From: Verrucomicrobiota bacterium
Lineage (GTDB): Bacteria > Verrucomicrobiota > Verrucomicrobiia > Verrucomicrobiales > DEV007
Assembly: GCA_030625775.1 (NCBI GenBank)
Contig: DAOUQC010000024.1
Location: 1-54,818 of the forward strand
Reading direction: 5' to 3'
Length of the DNA stretch: 54,818 bases
The notes beneath the pieces are model-generated. The model did not search any database. It was not told where the DNA came from and was given only the letters and a program-made list of their open reading frames with translations. The translations under genes and the position numbers were made by a program. Shown here piece by piece: positions 1 to 8,491 of this stretch (positions are counted from its first letter, which is position 1; the number at the start of each line of letters is the position of its first letter).

Positions 1-2198
1 GCGACCAGATACTGGGCGATTTCCAGCATCGCTGCGGTTCCGGATGCGTTGTCGTCGGCACCATAGTGAATGGCATTTTTTTCGTCATCGTGGGCGAGTG
101 ATCCCTGGCTTTCTCCATGACCGAGATGATCGACGTGAGCGCCAAGAATGATGGCAGGTTGTTTGCTGGCTTCAGGATCTTTGCTGGTCAGTCGACTGAT
201 TACATTGCGTCCGACCCGCTTTTCCTGTTTGATGTCGATGGTCGCTGACAGAGAACTGCCCTTGATTTGAAATCCCGGAGCCATTTCTCCCTTGTCGAGT
301 TCATCTTGCAGCGCCTTGAGATTTTTTCCACTGCCTTTCAACAAGCTGGTGGCCACTTCGCGGGTGATCGAGATCGCAGCGATGCCTGAATCGGCCATCG
401 AGGCATCAAAAGTGAGCCGGGTCAGTTCACTGTTTGTTTTTGTATTGGGGCCAGTGACAAAAATGATGCCGCGTGCTCCTTTCTGCCTGGCGGTGAGAGC
501 TTTGAAACGCAAAGCGGCCCCCCGTGCGAAACGATGCTGTTCTTCCTTGCTGACATCCTCCGGTGAGTAGCGAAAAACCATCACCCATTTGTCCGCCACG
601 TCGAGATGAAAGTAGGACGAGTAGGCTTCGGATTTATTGCCCTCGCCATCGGTGCTTTCCTTGAGTTCGATGCCGTATCCGGCAAAGACGATTCCCGATT
701 TTTCGATCTTACCGGTTTTGGAAAAAGATAGTGGTCGCCAGTCTTTGTCGGCGGTGATTTTTCCATCGATTTTTCCTGCGGAAGTCTGGATGTTTAGTTG
801 GTTGTTCGGACCGAGGTCAACACCGGCAGTGAAGTCAAAAGGCTGGAAATAAGAGTCATTTGTACCGGCGGGCGAGAGTCCCAGGTCTTTAAAAATATCC
901 GCCACATAGGCGGTCGCGAGTTTGGCTCCCTCGGTACCGGTCAGGCGTCCGGCCAGCTCCTCCGAAGCGAGGTAGGCAATGTGCTGGTGCAGATCATCTT
1001 CGGTGATGTCAGCTGCCGTTGTTTCGATCGTCGGGGCTTTTGTAGCGGGAGATGAGGGCTTGGGTTTTTGTCCGCTTAATCCAAGCAGGGTTCGTGCCGA
1101 TGCATGATTCCATTCAGCGCGAAAAATTTGTGACTTTTTGTTCGAAGTCCGGTTGCTCGTCCATGACAGCATTTTGCCATCCGGTGAAAAAGCGGCCAGG
1201 CCGTCAAAGCCGTCGGTGTGGGTGACTCGAACCGGCTCGTGTTTGCCTTCGGCATCAACCAGATAGAGTTCGAAGTTGGCAAAGCCCTGCAGGTTGGTGG
1301 CAAAGATCAGGTATTCGCCAGAGGGATGGAAGTAGGGCGCCCACGACATGGCTTTGAGATGGGTGAGCTGTTTTTCATCCGTGCCATCAGTGTTCATGGT
1401 GAACACTTCCGCGGTGTCGCCTTCGCGAGAAAAACGTCGCCAGCAGATTTTGCTGCCATCGGCATTGAAGAAAGGGCCACCGTCATAACCGGGTGTTTTG
1501 GTGAGGCGGCGGACATTCTTGCCATCGGCATCCATGAGGTAGATGTCCATCATGAAGGAGGGGTTTTTCTCAAACCATTCCTGATCCTCGGTGTTCAGCT
1601 TTTCGGTATAACCGGCCCGATTGGAAGCAAAGACGATCTGTTTCCCATCGGGAGAATAACAACCCTCGGCGTCGTATCCTCGGGTGTTGCTCAGGTTGCG
1701 GTATTTTTTGCTGGTGAAATCGTATTCCTGGATTTCGTAGGTTTCATCATAATCCCAGGAATAACGCTTTTGTTTGCCGCTTTTGCGAAGCTCGATTTCC
1801 TCCTGTTGTTTTTTCTTCGCATCCGGGTCGTCCTGGGTTGATGCGTAAATGGCTTTTCCTCCCAGGGGATGAAGCCAGGCACAGGTGGTTTTACCATGAC
1901 CGGGTGAGACTCGTTCGGTATCACCAGTCTCCAGATCCAGGGTGTAGATCTGGAAAAAAGGGTTGTCGGCGACCCGTTCGCTTTGAAAAATCATGCTCTT
2001 GCCATCAGCACCGTAATAGCCTTCGCCGGAGCGTTTTCCCTCGAAGGTGAGTTGGCGGACATTGCTCAACAGGGCCGATTCGAGCTGTTCTGATTTGGGC
2101 GGAGCTTTTTTTTCATCGGCCGCTTGGGTAGCGATTGCGAGAATTGCAGTCAGGGCGATCAGGGGCATCCAAGTTGGTGCTTGCTGGTAGTGGTTCAT
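1..2198 (-). CDS. M28-family metallopeptidase with N-terminal TolB-like beta-propeller (C-terminus cut by window edge)
   Basis: The start is the ATG at 2198, followed by a hydrophobic signal-like segment (about residues 10-26), so the protein is probably exported. Residues about 45-370 hold WD40/TolB-type blades with repeated 'SPDGK', 'NADGS' and 'HPSGE' turns. A peptidase part follows from about residue 385 with a PA-like insertion. Near the window edge are 'GAHVDHLGHG' and 'GADDNASGT', which carry the first zinc His and the bridging Asp of M28 aminopeptidases. About 732 residues are visible. The remaining catalytic Glu and zinc ligands lie off the left edge. The family cleaves amino-terminal residues from peptides; the propeller may help select substrates (inference). 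The gene runs leftward, 113 bases downstream of the TldD/TldE genes. Confidence 0.87.
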   Translation of the reverse strand, partial: MNHYQQAPTWMPLIALTAILAIATQAADEKKAPPKSEQLESALLSNVRQLTFEGKRSGEGYYGADGKSMIFQSERVADNPFFQIYTLDLETGDTERVSPGHGKTTCAWLHPLGGKAIYASTQDDPDAKKKQQEEIELRKSGKQKRYSWDYDETYEIQEYDFTSKKYRNLSNTRGYDAEGCYSPDGKQIVFASNRAGYTEKLNTEDQEWFEKNPSFMMDIYLMDADGKNVRRLTKTPGYDGGPFFNADGSKICWRRFSREGDTAEVFTMNTDGTDEKQLTHLKAMSWAPYFHPSGEYLIFATNLQGFANFELYLVDAEGKHEPVRVTHTDGFDGLAAFSPDGKMLSWTSNRTSNKKSQIFRAEWNHASARTLLGLSGQKPKPSSPATKAPTIETTAADITEDDLHQHIAYLASEELAGRLTGTEGAKLATAYVADIFKDLGLSPAGTNDSYFQPFDFTAGVDLGPNNQLNIQTSAGKIDGKITADKDWRPLSFSKTGKIEKSGIVFAGYGIELKESTDGEGNKSEAYSSYFHLDVADKWVMVFRYSPEDVSKEEQHRFARGAALRFKALTARQKGARGIIFVTGPNTKTNSELTRLTFDASMADSGIAAISITREVATSLLKGSGKNLKALQDELDKGEMAPGFQIKGSSLSATIDIKQEKRVGRNVISRLTSKDPEASKQPAIILGAHVDHLGHGESQGSLAHDDEKNAIHYGADDNASGTAAMLEIAQYLV

Positions 2199-2311
2199 AG
2201 GAATTGATGAAGGGGCAGGTAAGGGGGCAGACATACTTAATCGGATACCCGTTCGGGCTTCAGGTCAACCGCAGCGAGGAATTCCCCGGGTAAAGGGTTT
2301 GGGTGATGAGT

Positions 2312-3643
2312 TTATACCGCATCGGATACGGATGAAAAATGGAAATCGTCAACCAGCAGGGGAGGAATGTGCATCGGCGTCGAACCTTCACTGCCGAGAA
2401 CCCGTTCAGGTGAGCCGGAGGCGATAATGCGGTTGAGCAGGGAGGCCGGGCTTTCGTTGAAACGGAAGTTGTTGATTGGCTTGCTGATCTTGCCGTTTTT
2501 GATCAAAAATGTGCCGTCGCGGGTGAGTCCGGTGTAGAGCAGGCTTTGTGGTTGCACCATGCGCAGATACCAGAGACGGGTGATCAAGACACCTCGATCT
2601 ACCTTTTTGATCAAGTGTTCGAGGGAATGCCCTTCGCCCGGCATGATCACGTTACTCGCATAAGGCATCGGCTGGATGTTTTGTTTTTTTGCCCAGTAAC
2701 GATTGCAGAACAGATTCTTGAGGGTGCCGTCCTTGATCCAATTGGTTGCTCGGTTGGCCTGGCCGTCGTGTGAAAAAATGGGTCCCGGTGCTGCTTTATA
2801 AGTGGGGTCGGAATACAGTGTCGCTTTGTCACCGAAGAGATTTTGTCCGATCGGATTTTCTTTAGTCAGGCTAGAGAGGAAACTGCGCTTTTCATCCGAG
2901 CTACGCTGGTTGAGTGCCCACATCAAGAGGCTAATCAAATTGCGTGCGGCACTGGCTTCGAGCACCACAGGATACTTTCCAGGATCCATGGCAGCAGGCC
3001 CTCTGGAATCCAGTGCTTTTTTGATGGCTGTATTGGCGGTTGATTTTAGAGACAAATCCTGACTGTCGGTGAACTGGCAACTGGACCAACCTGAGCCGTT
3101 GCCTTTTGAACTTCTGGCCGTGATTGAAAAATCGACGGTGGTGCTTGCTTGGTAAGCAAATAACCCAGCCGTGTTGGCGATGGCGTTCGCGGAAATTTTA
3201 CGATTCAAAAAACCTGCACCGGAAATTTTTGCCGTGCGAGTGGCATCAATCGCCGGTTGAAGCCAGGCCGCCAATTCTGGTGGTCCGCTAGCGGCGGTGT
3301 TCGCTGAAAATGTAGCGGCTTCTTCGTAACTTTGTTTTCCCAAAGGTGGCATAAACTCGGGGTTTTCAGGAGCCAGTTTCGCCATCTGTTCAGAGCGGGC
3401 GACAGCATCTTTTAAAGAGGTGTCGTCGGTCTGGTTCCATTCCACACTGGCGGAGCGGGTGCCAAAATTTGAAGTCACCGACAGGCTGAGAAGTTTCCGT
3501 GCAGCATTGCTGGTGATGTCATTGTTGGCGAACCTCAAATTGGCATCGTCGGCATTCGAAATGTGAACGACAGCTGAGTCCGCTTTGGATAGTTTGAGGA
3601 TTTTTTCTGCGAGCTCGCGGGTTTGAGATTCGCTCGGAATCAT
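2312..3643 (-). CDS. TldE/PmbA-like protein (partner of the TldD peptidase)
   Basis: This 443-residue protein resembles the TldE/PmbA subunit of the TldD/TldE protease. In Escherichia coli this pair makes a heterodimer that degrades unfolded peptides and helps mature microcin B17. It lacks the HExxxH motif present in its upstream neighbour, as expected for the non-catalytic partner. The start ATG overlaps the stop of the TldD gene by four bases (3640-3643), which points to coupled translation. I see no signal peptide: the N-terminus 'MIPSESQTRELAEKIL' is hydrophilic. That is odd beside a Tat-signal TldD; either the partner is carried along during export or the two act in different compartments. 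Confidence 0.85.
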   Translation of the reverse strand: MIPSESQTRELAEKILKLSKADSAVVHISNADDANLRFANNDITSNAARKLLSLSVTSNFGTRSASVEWNQTDDTSLKDAVARSEQMAKLAPENPEFMPPLGKQSYEEAATFSANTAASGPPELAAWLQPAIDATRTAKISGAGFLNRKISANAIANTAGLFAYQASTTVDFSITARSSKGNGSGWSSCQFTDSQDLSLKSTANTAIKKALDSRGPAAMDPGKYPVVLEASAARNLISLLMWALNQRSSDEKRSFLSSLTKENPIGQNLFGDKATLYSDPTYKAAPGPIFSHDGQANRATNWIKDGTLKNLFCNRYWAKKQNIQPMPYASNVIMPGEGHSLEHLIKKVDRGVLITRLWYLRMVQPQSLLYTGLTRDGTFLIKNGKISKPINNFRFNESPASLLNRIIASGSPERVLGSEGSTPMHIPPLLVDDFHFSSVSDAV

Positions 3644-5232
3644 GCTTTTGACCCTCCTTCTTCCTGGGTATTCAAAACTTGAACTTGGCGGAAGCGCGAA
3701 GGCACTGCACCGTGGGATACTGGGGCTGATTGCGTCGGCCGCCCTTTACCGCAATTGAAGGCGCCGCCGAGTTCGTATGTCGAAGGGCCTCCGAGTCCAT
3801 CACAGGAATTCCAGAACTCGACCGAGTTACCCTGGTAAGCGACATCCTTATACATGCCGTCGAGTTTGCCGTTTTTGATTTTGTGAAAAGTCTGACCGGT
3901 GAATTGAAAATTGTAACGCTGTTGATCAATGCTCCAGCTCCCCGAGCCGACGATGTAAATGCCGTCTTCGACATCGGAAATCAGCTTCTCTGTAGTTACG
4001 CCGTCGTCCTCACCGGGTTGCAGGGAGATGTTGGGCATGCGCTGGAGAGGGAAGGTGGAGAAGCTGTCGGCGTAGGCACAGCCGTTGGATTGCTCTCTGC
4101 CGATCATGGCGGCTTGTCCGATCGCCATTTGATAATTGGTGAACAGGCCCTTGTCGATGATGTTGAACTCCTTGCCTGCCGTCTTCACTCCGTCGTCGTC
4201 ATAGGCGATGGTCGACAGGCCGTTGGCCTGGGTGCGGTCAGCGCGAATGGTCACCAGATCGCTGGCGTATTTCAGTTTACCCAAGAGCTCGGGTTTCACA
4301 AAAGAGGTTCCGGCAAAGTTGGCTTCGAAGCCCATCGCACGATCCAGCTCAGTAGGGTGCCCAATGGATTCATGGATCGTCAACCACAGATTGCTTGGGT
4401 GAATAACAAGATCCTTGGGGCCGGATTTAACTCCGGGTGCTGCCATTTTTTCTTTGGCTTCTTCAACGGCCTGAGCCACTTCTCCTTCAAAGTCGTAATC
4501 GCGAACATATTCGTAACCGGAGCCGCGCGGTGCGGCCAGTGAGTCGCGGTTGGAGAATCCACCTTTTTTCGAGTCCACCACAGTGACCGAGAAATAAGGA
4601 CGGATGCGAACCCGGGACTGTTCGATGCAGCTGCCGATTGAATTGGCCAGCCACTTTTCCTCTTTCACCTGCATCAGTCCGGAGCGGCAGAAATTGGCTC
4701 CGGCGTTTAAAGCACGCTGATTGATGTCCAGCAGAAGCGCTGCCTTGTCGTCCAGAGAGATGGAAAACGGATCGATCTCCATCGGCATCTGCCATTGGTC
4801 TTTCCACGCTGGAAGTTTTTCCAAAGATACCGCTTCGAGGCGTTTTCCTTTTTGTTCTTTGGCAATGGCTATCGCGGTGTGGGTCAGGCGCAGAACTTCT
4901 TCTTCGCTGATCTCATGGCTGGCGGCGAAACCCCAGGCGCCGTCGACCAGAGCTCTCACACAACAACCGCTGTCTTCAGAATAGTTGACAGCACGCACAG
5001 CCGATTCGCGGGCGTGCAGACTTTCTGAAGAGGTTTTTCCAATCCGAAATTCTGAAAATTCCGCACCCAGCTGATTGGCCTGATTCAGGACAGCGTCAGC
5101 AAGTGAGGGGAAGGCCAGAGAGAGAGGGGAGGAAGTGGCCGCCGCACGGCTCTCCTGCAAAAGGGACCTATTGGTTGTCAGCGCCACGGTTCCAGTGATC
5201 GCGGCTTGGTGTAAAAATTTTCTCCTTTTCAT
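3640..5232 (-). CDS. tldD: TldD-family metallopeptidase with Tat signal
   Basis: The 530-residue protein opens with a twin-arginine motif (RRKFL at residues 3-7) and a short hydrophobic stretch, so export in folded form is predicted. The catalytic motif HESIGH is at 287-292, with the HExxxH spacing of TldD. A cysteine in 'NCGKG' (C494) sits where TldD has its third metal ligand. It is longer than E. coli TldD (about 480 residues), mainly because of the leader. The gene overlaps the upstream cytochrome c gene and the downstream TldE-like gene by four bases each, so the three form one leftward operon. Family knowledge says peptide cleavage; the substrate here is unknown. The Tat leader is the unusual part. 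Confidence 0.9.
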   Translation of the reverse strand: MKRRKFLHQAAITGTVALTTNRSLLQESRAAATSSPLSLAFPSLADAVLNQANQLGAEFSEFRIGKTSSESLHARESAVRAVNYSEDSGCCVRALVDGAWGFAASHEISEEEVLRLTHTAIAIAKEQKGKRLEAVSLEKLPAWKDQWQMPMEIDPFSISLDDKAALLLDINQRALNAGANFCRSGLMQVKEEKWLANSIGSCIEQSRVRIRPYFSVTVVDSKKGGFSNRDSLAAPRGSGYEYVRDYDFEGEVAQAVEEAKEKMAAPGVKSGPKDLVIHPSNLWLTIHESIGHPTELDRAMGFEANFAGTSFVKPELLGKLKYASDLVTIRADRTQANGLSTIAYDDDGVKTAGKEFNIIDKGLFTNYQMAIGQAAMIGREQSNGCAYADSFSTFPLQRMPNISLQPGEDDGVTTEKLISDVEDGIYIVGSGSWSIDQQRYNFQFTGQTFHKIKNGKLDGMYKDVAYQGNSVEFWNSCDGLGGPSTYELGGAFNCGKGRPTQSAPVSHGAVPSRFRQVQVLNTQEEGGSKA

Positions 5233-6017
5233 TTACGCAATTCTTCTGGCAGAGCGTTTTGTCGGGCTGCTTTTTGTTTCTCTTTTTTGCGCATCTCGTC
5301 AAATTCCCGTTCTCTGCGGGATTTGGTGTTGGCATATTTTTTTGCCAGCAAGGCGATGTAGGCTGTTACATCGGCCGCTTGTTCATCCGAAAGGTATTGG
5401 GTCATCTCATGCATTTTGTGGCCCTTTTCATCAGCAGGGTTTCCGCCCCGGATGCCTTTGCGGAATTTGTATAATTGTGAGCGGATATACCAATCCTGAA
5501 GCCCGATCAGGGGGGCGCTGCCGAAAACCACTTCACCCTTGCCGTTGAAACGGTGGCATTTGGCACATATTTCCATGAAAACCTCGTTGCCTTTTTGTGC
5601 ATCGCCACCCAGAACATTTTGAGTGGGGTGCATGGGCATGGCCGCGATTATTTTGGCAAGCCCGGTAATCTGGGAGGCATCGATGGCGGTGATAATGTTA
5701 TGCATGATCTGCCCGGCAGGATCCTCTGGGTTGGTGCCACGCAGGTCGCTGCGGAATTTGTCAATCTGGGTTTCCACATACCAGGAGGGCAGTCCGGCTA
5801 TCGAAGGAGCTTTGAGTGCTTCGGATCCTTCTCCTTTTTTGCCGTGGCAATTTGCGCAGACTTGGGCAAAAAGATTTGCCTCCGAGATGTTTTGGGGGAG
5901 ATCCGCTTGAGCGGTGGGTGAGGTGATGACAGTGGGGGGGGCTGTTTTTTTCTCTGCTGCGGACAGACCCAGGACGAAACTCGAAACAGACAGCAAAACC
6001 AGACAGACAAATTTCAT
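5229..6017 (-). CDS. Secreted diheme cytochrome c (c4/c553-like)
   Basis: I place the start at the ATG at 6017 because it gives a clean signal peptide (MKFVCLVLLS..., cleavage near 20). The alternative ATG at 6044 would put ten charged residues in front and overlaps a likely operator. Two heme-binding motifs are visible: CANCH at 54-58 and CAKCH at 151-155. Each is followed by a similar block ending in a possible axial Met (MHN, MHE), so this is a tandem duplicated cytochrome domain as in cytochrome c4. The tail after about residue 225 is highly charged. A periplasmic electron carrier is likely. It is the first gene of the cytochrome-TldD-TldE operon and is divergent from an NsrR-like regulator. 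Confidence 0.88.
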   Translation of the reverse strand: MKFVCLVLLSVSSFVLGLSAAEKKTAPPTVITSPTAQADLPQNISEANLFAQVCANCHGKKGEGSEALKAPSIAGLPSWYVETQIDKFRSDLRGTNPEDPAGQIMHNIITAIDASQITGLAKIIAAMPMHPTQNVLGGDAQKGNEVFMEICAKCHRFNGKGEVVFGSAPLIGLQDWYIRSQLYKFRKGIRGGNPADEKGHKMHEMTQYLSDEQAADVTAYIALLAKKYANTKSRREREFDEMRKKEKQKAARQNALPEELRK

Positions 6018-6027
6018 CTTGCTATTG

Positions 6028-6047
6028 TTGTATTCTAAGTACATCTT
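6028..6047. promoter_or_regulatory. Candidate NsrR-type operator between divergent genes
   Basis: Read leftward, this 20-base stretch is AAGATGTACTTAGAATACAA. It resembles the NsrR operator, built from an AAGATGYA-like half and an inverted ATACATCTT-like half around an A/T-rich centre; the left half matches well and the right half only partly. It sits in the 50-base gap between the cytochrome c start (6017) and the NsrR-like gene start (6068), where it could control both. The match is by eye only. Confidence 0.45.
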
Positions 6048-6052
6048 TCAAG

Positions 6053-6058
6053 TATAAT
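6053..6058 (+). promoter_or_regulatory. Candidate -10 box (TATAAT) for the Rrf2/NsrR-like gene
   Basis: A perfect TATAAT lies nine bases before the ATG at 6068. A weak -35 (TTGTAT at 6028-6033) would have a long 19-base spacer and would lie inside the candidate operator. If this -10 is used, transcription would start within a few bases of the ATG, giving an almost leaderless mRNA. No Shine-Dalgarno sequence is visible before the ATG, which fits. Confidence 0.4.
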
Positions 6059-6067
6059 TATTCAACG

Positions 6068-6517
6068 ATGCAGTTGAGCAAATTTACAGACTATTCTCTC
6101 CGCGTGCTTATTTACACTGCCGCCAGGTGTCCTGACAAGGTTTCAATCACGGAATTGGCAGAGACTTATGATATTTCGCGCAATCATCTGGTGAAGGTGG
6201 TGAACCAATTGGCCAATCTGGGCTATTTGGAAACCACGAGAGGGCGGGGCGGTGGGATTTTGCTGGGGCAGGTGGCAGAAGAAATAGTGATTGGCGATGT
6301 GATAGAGGCGGTGGAGCCGGGTTTTGATATGGCGGAATGTTTTGGCATTGGCACCAACCACTGTCGCCTGACTCCTGTTTGTCGTTTGAAAGGAATCATG
6401 AATGATGCCAAAACTGCCTTTTTGAGGGAGTTGAGTCTCCATACTCTGGCCGATGTAGTCGGGCAGCCGCAGGCTATCATCGAGGCCTTGGCACTTGAAT
6501 CTGCAAACACTAGATGA
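6068..6517 (+). CDS. Rrf2-family transcriptional regulator, NsrR-like
   Basis: The 149-residue protein has the Rrf2 winged helix: 'MQLSKFTDYSLRVL' at the N-terminus, a recognition region with 'ISRNHLVKVVNQL', and the wing 'TTRGRGGGI'. Three cysteines (C91, C99, C105) followed by 'RLKG' match the iron-sulfur cluster region of NsrR, although the C-x7-C spacing is wider than the C-x4-C or C-x5-C of characterised NsrR proteins. NsrR senses nitric oxide through its cluster and releases DNA. Here it is divergent from the cytochrome-TldD-TldE operon and lies 44 bases upstream of a monoheme protein gene, so it probably controls both. Whether the signal is nitric oxide, iron or redox state cannot be told from sequence. 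Confidence 0.88.
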   Translation: MQLSKFTDYSLRVLIYTAARCPDKVSITELAETYDISRNHLVKVVNQLANLGYLETTRGRGGGILLGQVAEEIVIGDVIEAVEPGFDMAECFGIGTNHCRLTPVCRLKGIMNDAKTAFLRELSLHTLADVVGQPQAIIEALALESANTR

Positions 6518-6561
6518 TTTTGAATGTTTCCCCTGAATAACCCCCCAAAATAATACGAGAG

Positions 6562-7929
6562 ATGAAACCTGCTACTATTCGATTCAGCCAATTCAAAGCA
6601 ACAGCGCTTGCGATTACTTTTTTTGCTCTTGCTATCATGCAGGGAGTTCAGGCTATTGATGATTTTGAATTTCCACCAATCAGCTATTCGGATACCAAGC
6701 CGAATGACCGGATCACCCAACTGCAAACTGATACCGAATCAGGTAAGCTGAAATTCACCCAGAAAACAGAGAGGGATTTTGTTGGGGCACTGCTGAAGGA
6801 ACTTGATATTCCAGCATCTTCCCAGGCCTTGGTATTTTCGAAAACCAGTTTGCAGACATCGGCGATCAATCCGGGGCAACCGCGGGCGATTTATTTCAAT
6901 GAAGAAGTTTATTTTGGTTGGACCCGTAATCGCGATCTTGAATTGATGGCGGCTGAACCCAAGTTGGGAGTGACCTTTTATCTGATTCATCGCGACCCGA
7001 AAAACTCCAAGCTTTCCTACGAACAACACACCGATGAATGTTTTTCCTGTCATGCCGCCGGGCGAACCGGAGGGCGGCCAGGCATGGTGGTACGCTCGGT
7101 GCTGGCGGATGCCAAGGGATTCCCGATTTTTTCTGCCGGCAGTTACACGACTGATCAGAGCAGCCCGATCGCCGAGCGCTGGGGTGGGTGGTATGTGACC
7201 GGACAGCACGGTGAGCTCCGTCACATGGGCAATGCAATCGCCATCGAGGTGGATAAGGGGAATGGAGCGGAGATTGATCGCGAAGCGGGTGCCAATAAGG
7301 ACATGGAGGAATTAGAGGAGTTTATCGATCCGACCGATTATCTGGTTCCCAGCAGTGATATTATCGCCTTGATGGTTTTGGAGCACCAGGTGGGGATGCA
7401 TAACCGCCTGATAGAGGGGAATTACGTGGTGAGGAAAGCGATCTATCGCGACCAGGAAATCAGTCGTGAATTGGGGGAAAAACGCAAGGGCTTCAGCGAT
7501 ACCACCAAGCGGATCATTGATCACCAGGCAGAGCGGATTCTGAATTATTTGCTCTTTGCCAACGAGGTCAAATTGACCGGGGGAGGGCTGGATTCCAAAT
7601 CTTCTTTTGTCGAGGACTTCCAGCATAATGCCCGGGTTTCCAAGGATGGACGGTCGTTGAAGGATTTTCAATTGTTGAGTCGGATTTTCAAATACCGTTG
7701 CAGCTACATGATTTATTCGAGCTCCTTCGAGAGCCTTCCAAAACCCTTGAAAGCGAAAATTTACCAACGTCTTGGTTCTATCCTGACGGGTAAAGATACC
7801 AGCAACCAGTATGCCTACCTCAAGGAAAGCGAACGCAGACGCATTCTGAATATTCTGATCGAGACCCTGCCGGATGCGCCTGCGAGCTGGAAGAGCGACG
7901 GGAAGGTGAAGAAGGTGGCTGCGAAGTGA
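6562..7929 (+). CDS. Secreted monoheme cytochrome c-like protein of unknown function
   Basis: The 455-residue protein has an N-terminal signal segment (about residues 12-31, ending GVQA). It carries one heme-binding motif, CFSCH (160-164), followed by an 'AAGRTGG' glycine-rich loop. Downstream is 'SPIAERWGGWYVTG', then a long helical part rich in His, Met and Glu ('LEHQVGMHNRLIEG'). I do not recognise a characterised enzyme family. It follows the NsrR-like gene on the same strand by 44 bases and is probably in its operon. A periplasmic redox enzyme or electron carrier is a reasonable guess, perhaps tied to nitrosative or oxidative stress because of the regulator next door. It stops six bases before the end of a convergent rhodanese gene. 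Confidence 0.72.
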   Translation: MKPATIRFSQFKATALAITFFALAIMQGVQAIDDFEFPPISYSDTKPNDRITQLQTDTESGKLKFTQKTERDFVGALLKELDIPASSQALVFSKTSLQTSAINPGQPRAIYFNEEVYFGWTRNRDLELMAAEPKLGVTFYLIHRDPKNSKLSYEQHTDECFSCHAAGRTGGRPGMVVRSVLADAKGFPIFSAGSYTTDQSSPIAERWGGWYVTGQHGELRHMGNAIAIEVDKGNGAEIDREAGANKDMEELEEFIDPTDYLVPSSDIIALMVLEHQVGMHNRLIEGNYVVRKAIYRDQEISRELGEKRKGFSDTTKRIIDHQAERILNYLLFANEVKLTGGGLDSKSSFVEDFQHNARVSKDGRSLKDFQLLSRIFKYRCSYMIYSSSFESLPKPLKAKIYQRLGSILTGKDTSNQYAYLKESERRRILNILIETLPDAPASWKSDGKVKKVAAK

Positions 7930-7935
7930 CTCTGT

Positions 7936-8424
7936 TTACTTTTCCACCGGGAGCTGCTCTTTACCCCAGTCCATCATGCCTCCATCGAGATGCAGGATGT
8001 GCTTGAAATTGAGTTTTTTGAAAGTGTCCAGTGAAGAGGTGCTGCGGCCACCGCTGCGGCAATGGACCAGATAACTTTTGCTGGGATCCAGCTTTTGCAA
8101 ATCATCGGTGAAGGTAGCAGCTTTAAAATCAATGTTGATAGCACCTTTGATGTGACCGCTGGCAAACTCACTGGGGGTGCGGACATCGAGGATGACGGTG
8201 TCTGGATTCTTTATGATGAATTCTGCCGCTTGAATTGCAGTGACATGCTCGATCTTGGTCTCAGCCGGTGCTTTTTCATCAGCTTTTGCAGGGGCCACCT
8301 TTGCTGTCTGTGCAGACGGGGCGCTGCCTTTTTTTGGAGCAGGGGCCTGGTCATTTTTCTGACAGCCTCCACTGAGAATGGCAGCAGAGATGACGAGGGA
8401 GGGAAAGACGTAGATAGTTTTCAT
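7936..8424 (-). CDS. Rhodanese-like sulfurtransferase lipoprotein
   Basis: The 162-residue protein begins with a lipoprotein signal peptide and lipobox LSGGC (Cys21), then an Ala/Pro/Lys-rich linker to about residue 58. One rhodanese domain follows, with 'VILDVRTPSEFASGHIKGA' and the active-site loop HCRSGGRS (catalytic Cys122). Single-domain rhodaneses carry persulfide sulfur from thiosulfate or other donors. The lipobox places it on a membrane facing the periplasm. The gene is convergent with the monoheme gene, with only six bases between their ends. Its donor and acceptor are not evident from the neighbours. Confidence 0.9.
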   Translation of the reverse strand: MKTIYVFPSLVISAAILSGGCQKNDQAPAPKKGSAPSAQTAKVAPAKADEKAPAETKIEHVTAIQAAEFIIKNPDTVILDVRTPSEFASGHIKGAINIDFKAATFTDDLQKLDPSKSYLVHCRSGGRSTSSLDTFKKLNFKHILHLDGGMMDWGKEQLPVEK

Positions 8425-8491
8425 GAAGACGAGGAGTAAAAAATATTCGACCGGACTTGAACAATGACAAGTAATGGTGAGAAGTAGAGCA

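Noticed and set aside
1218-1841. 207-residue plus-strand ORF over the propeller of the M28 gene
   Set aside because: It is antisense to a well-supported coding region and is made mostly of reversed blade sequences.
3730-4542. 270-residue ORF on the plus strand inside tldD
   Set aside because: It is antisense to a gene with clear TldD motifs and has no recognisable domain.
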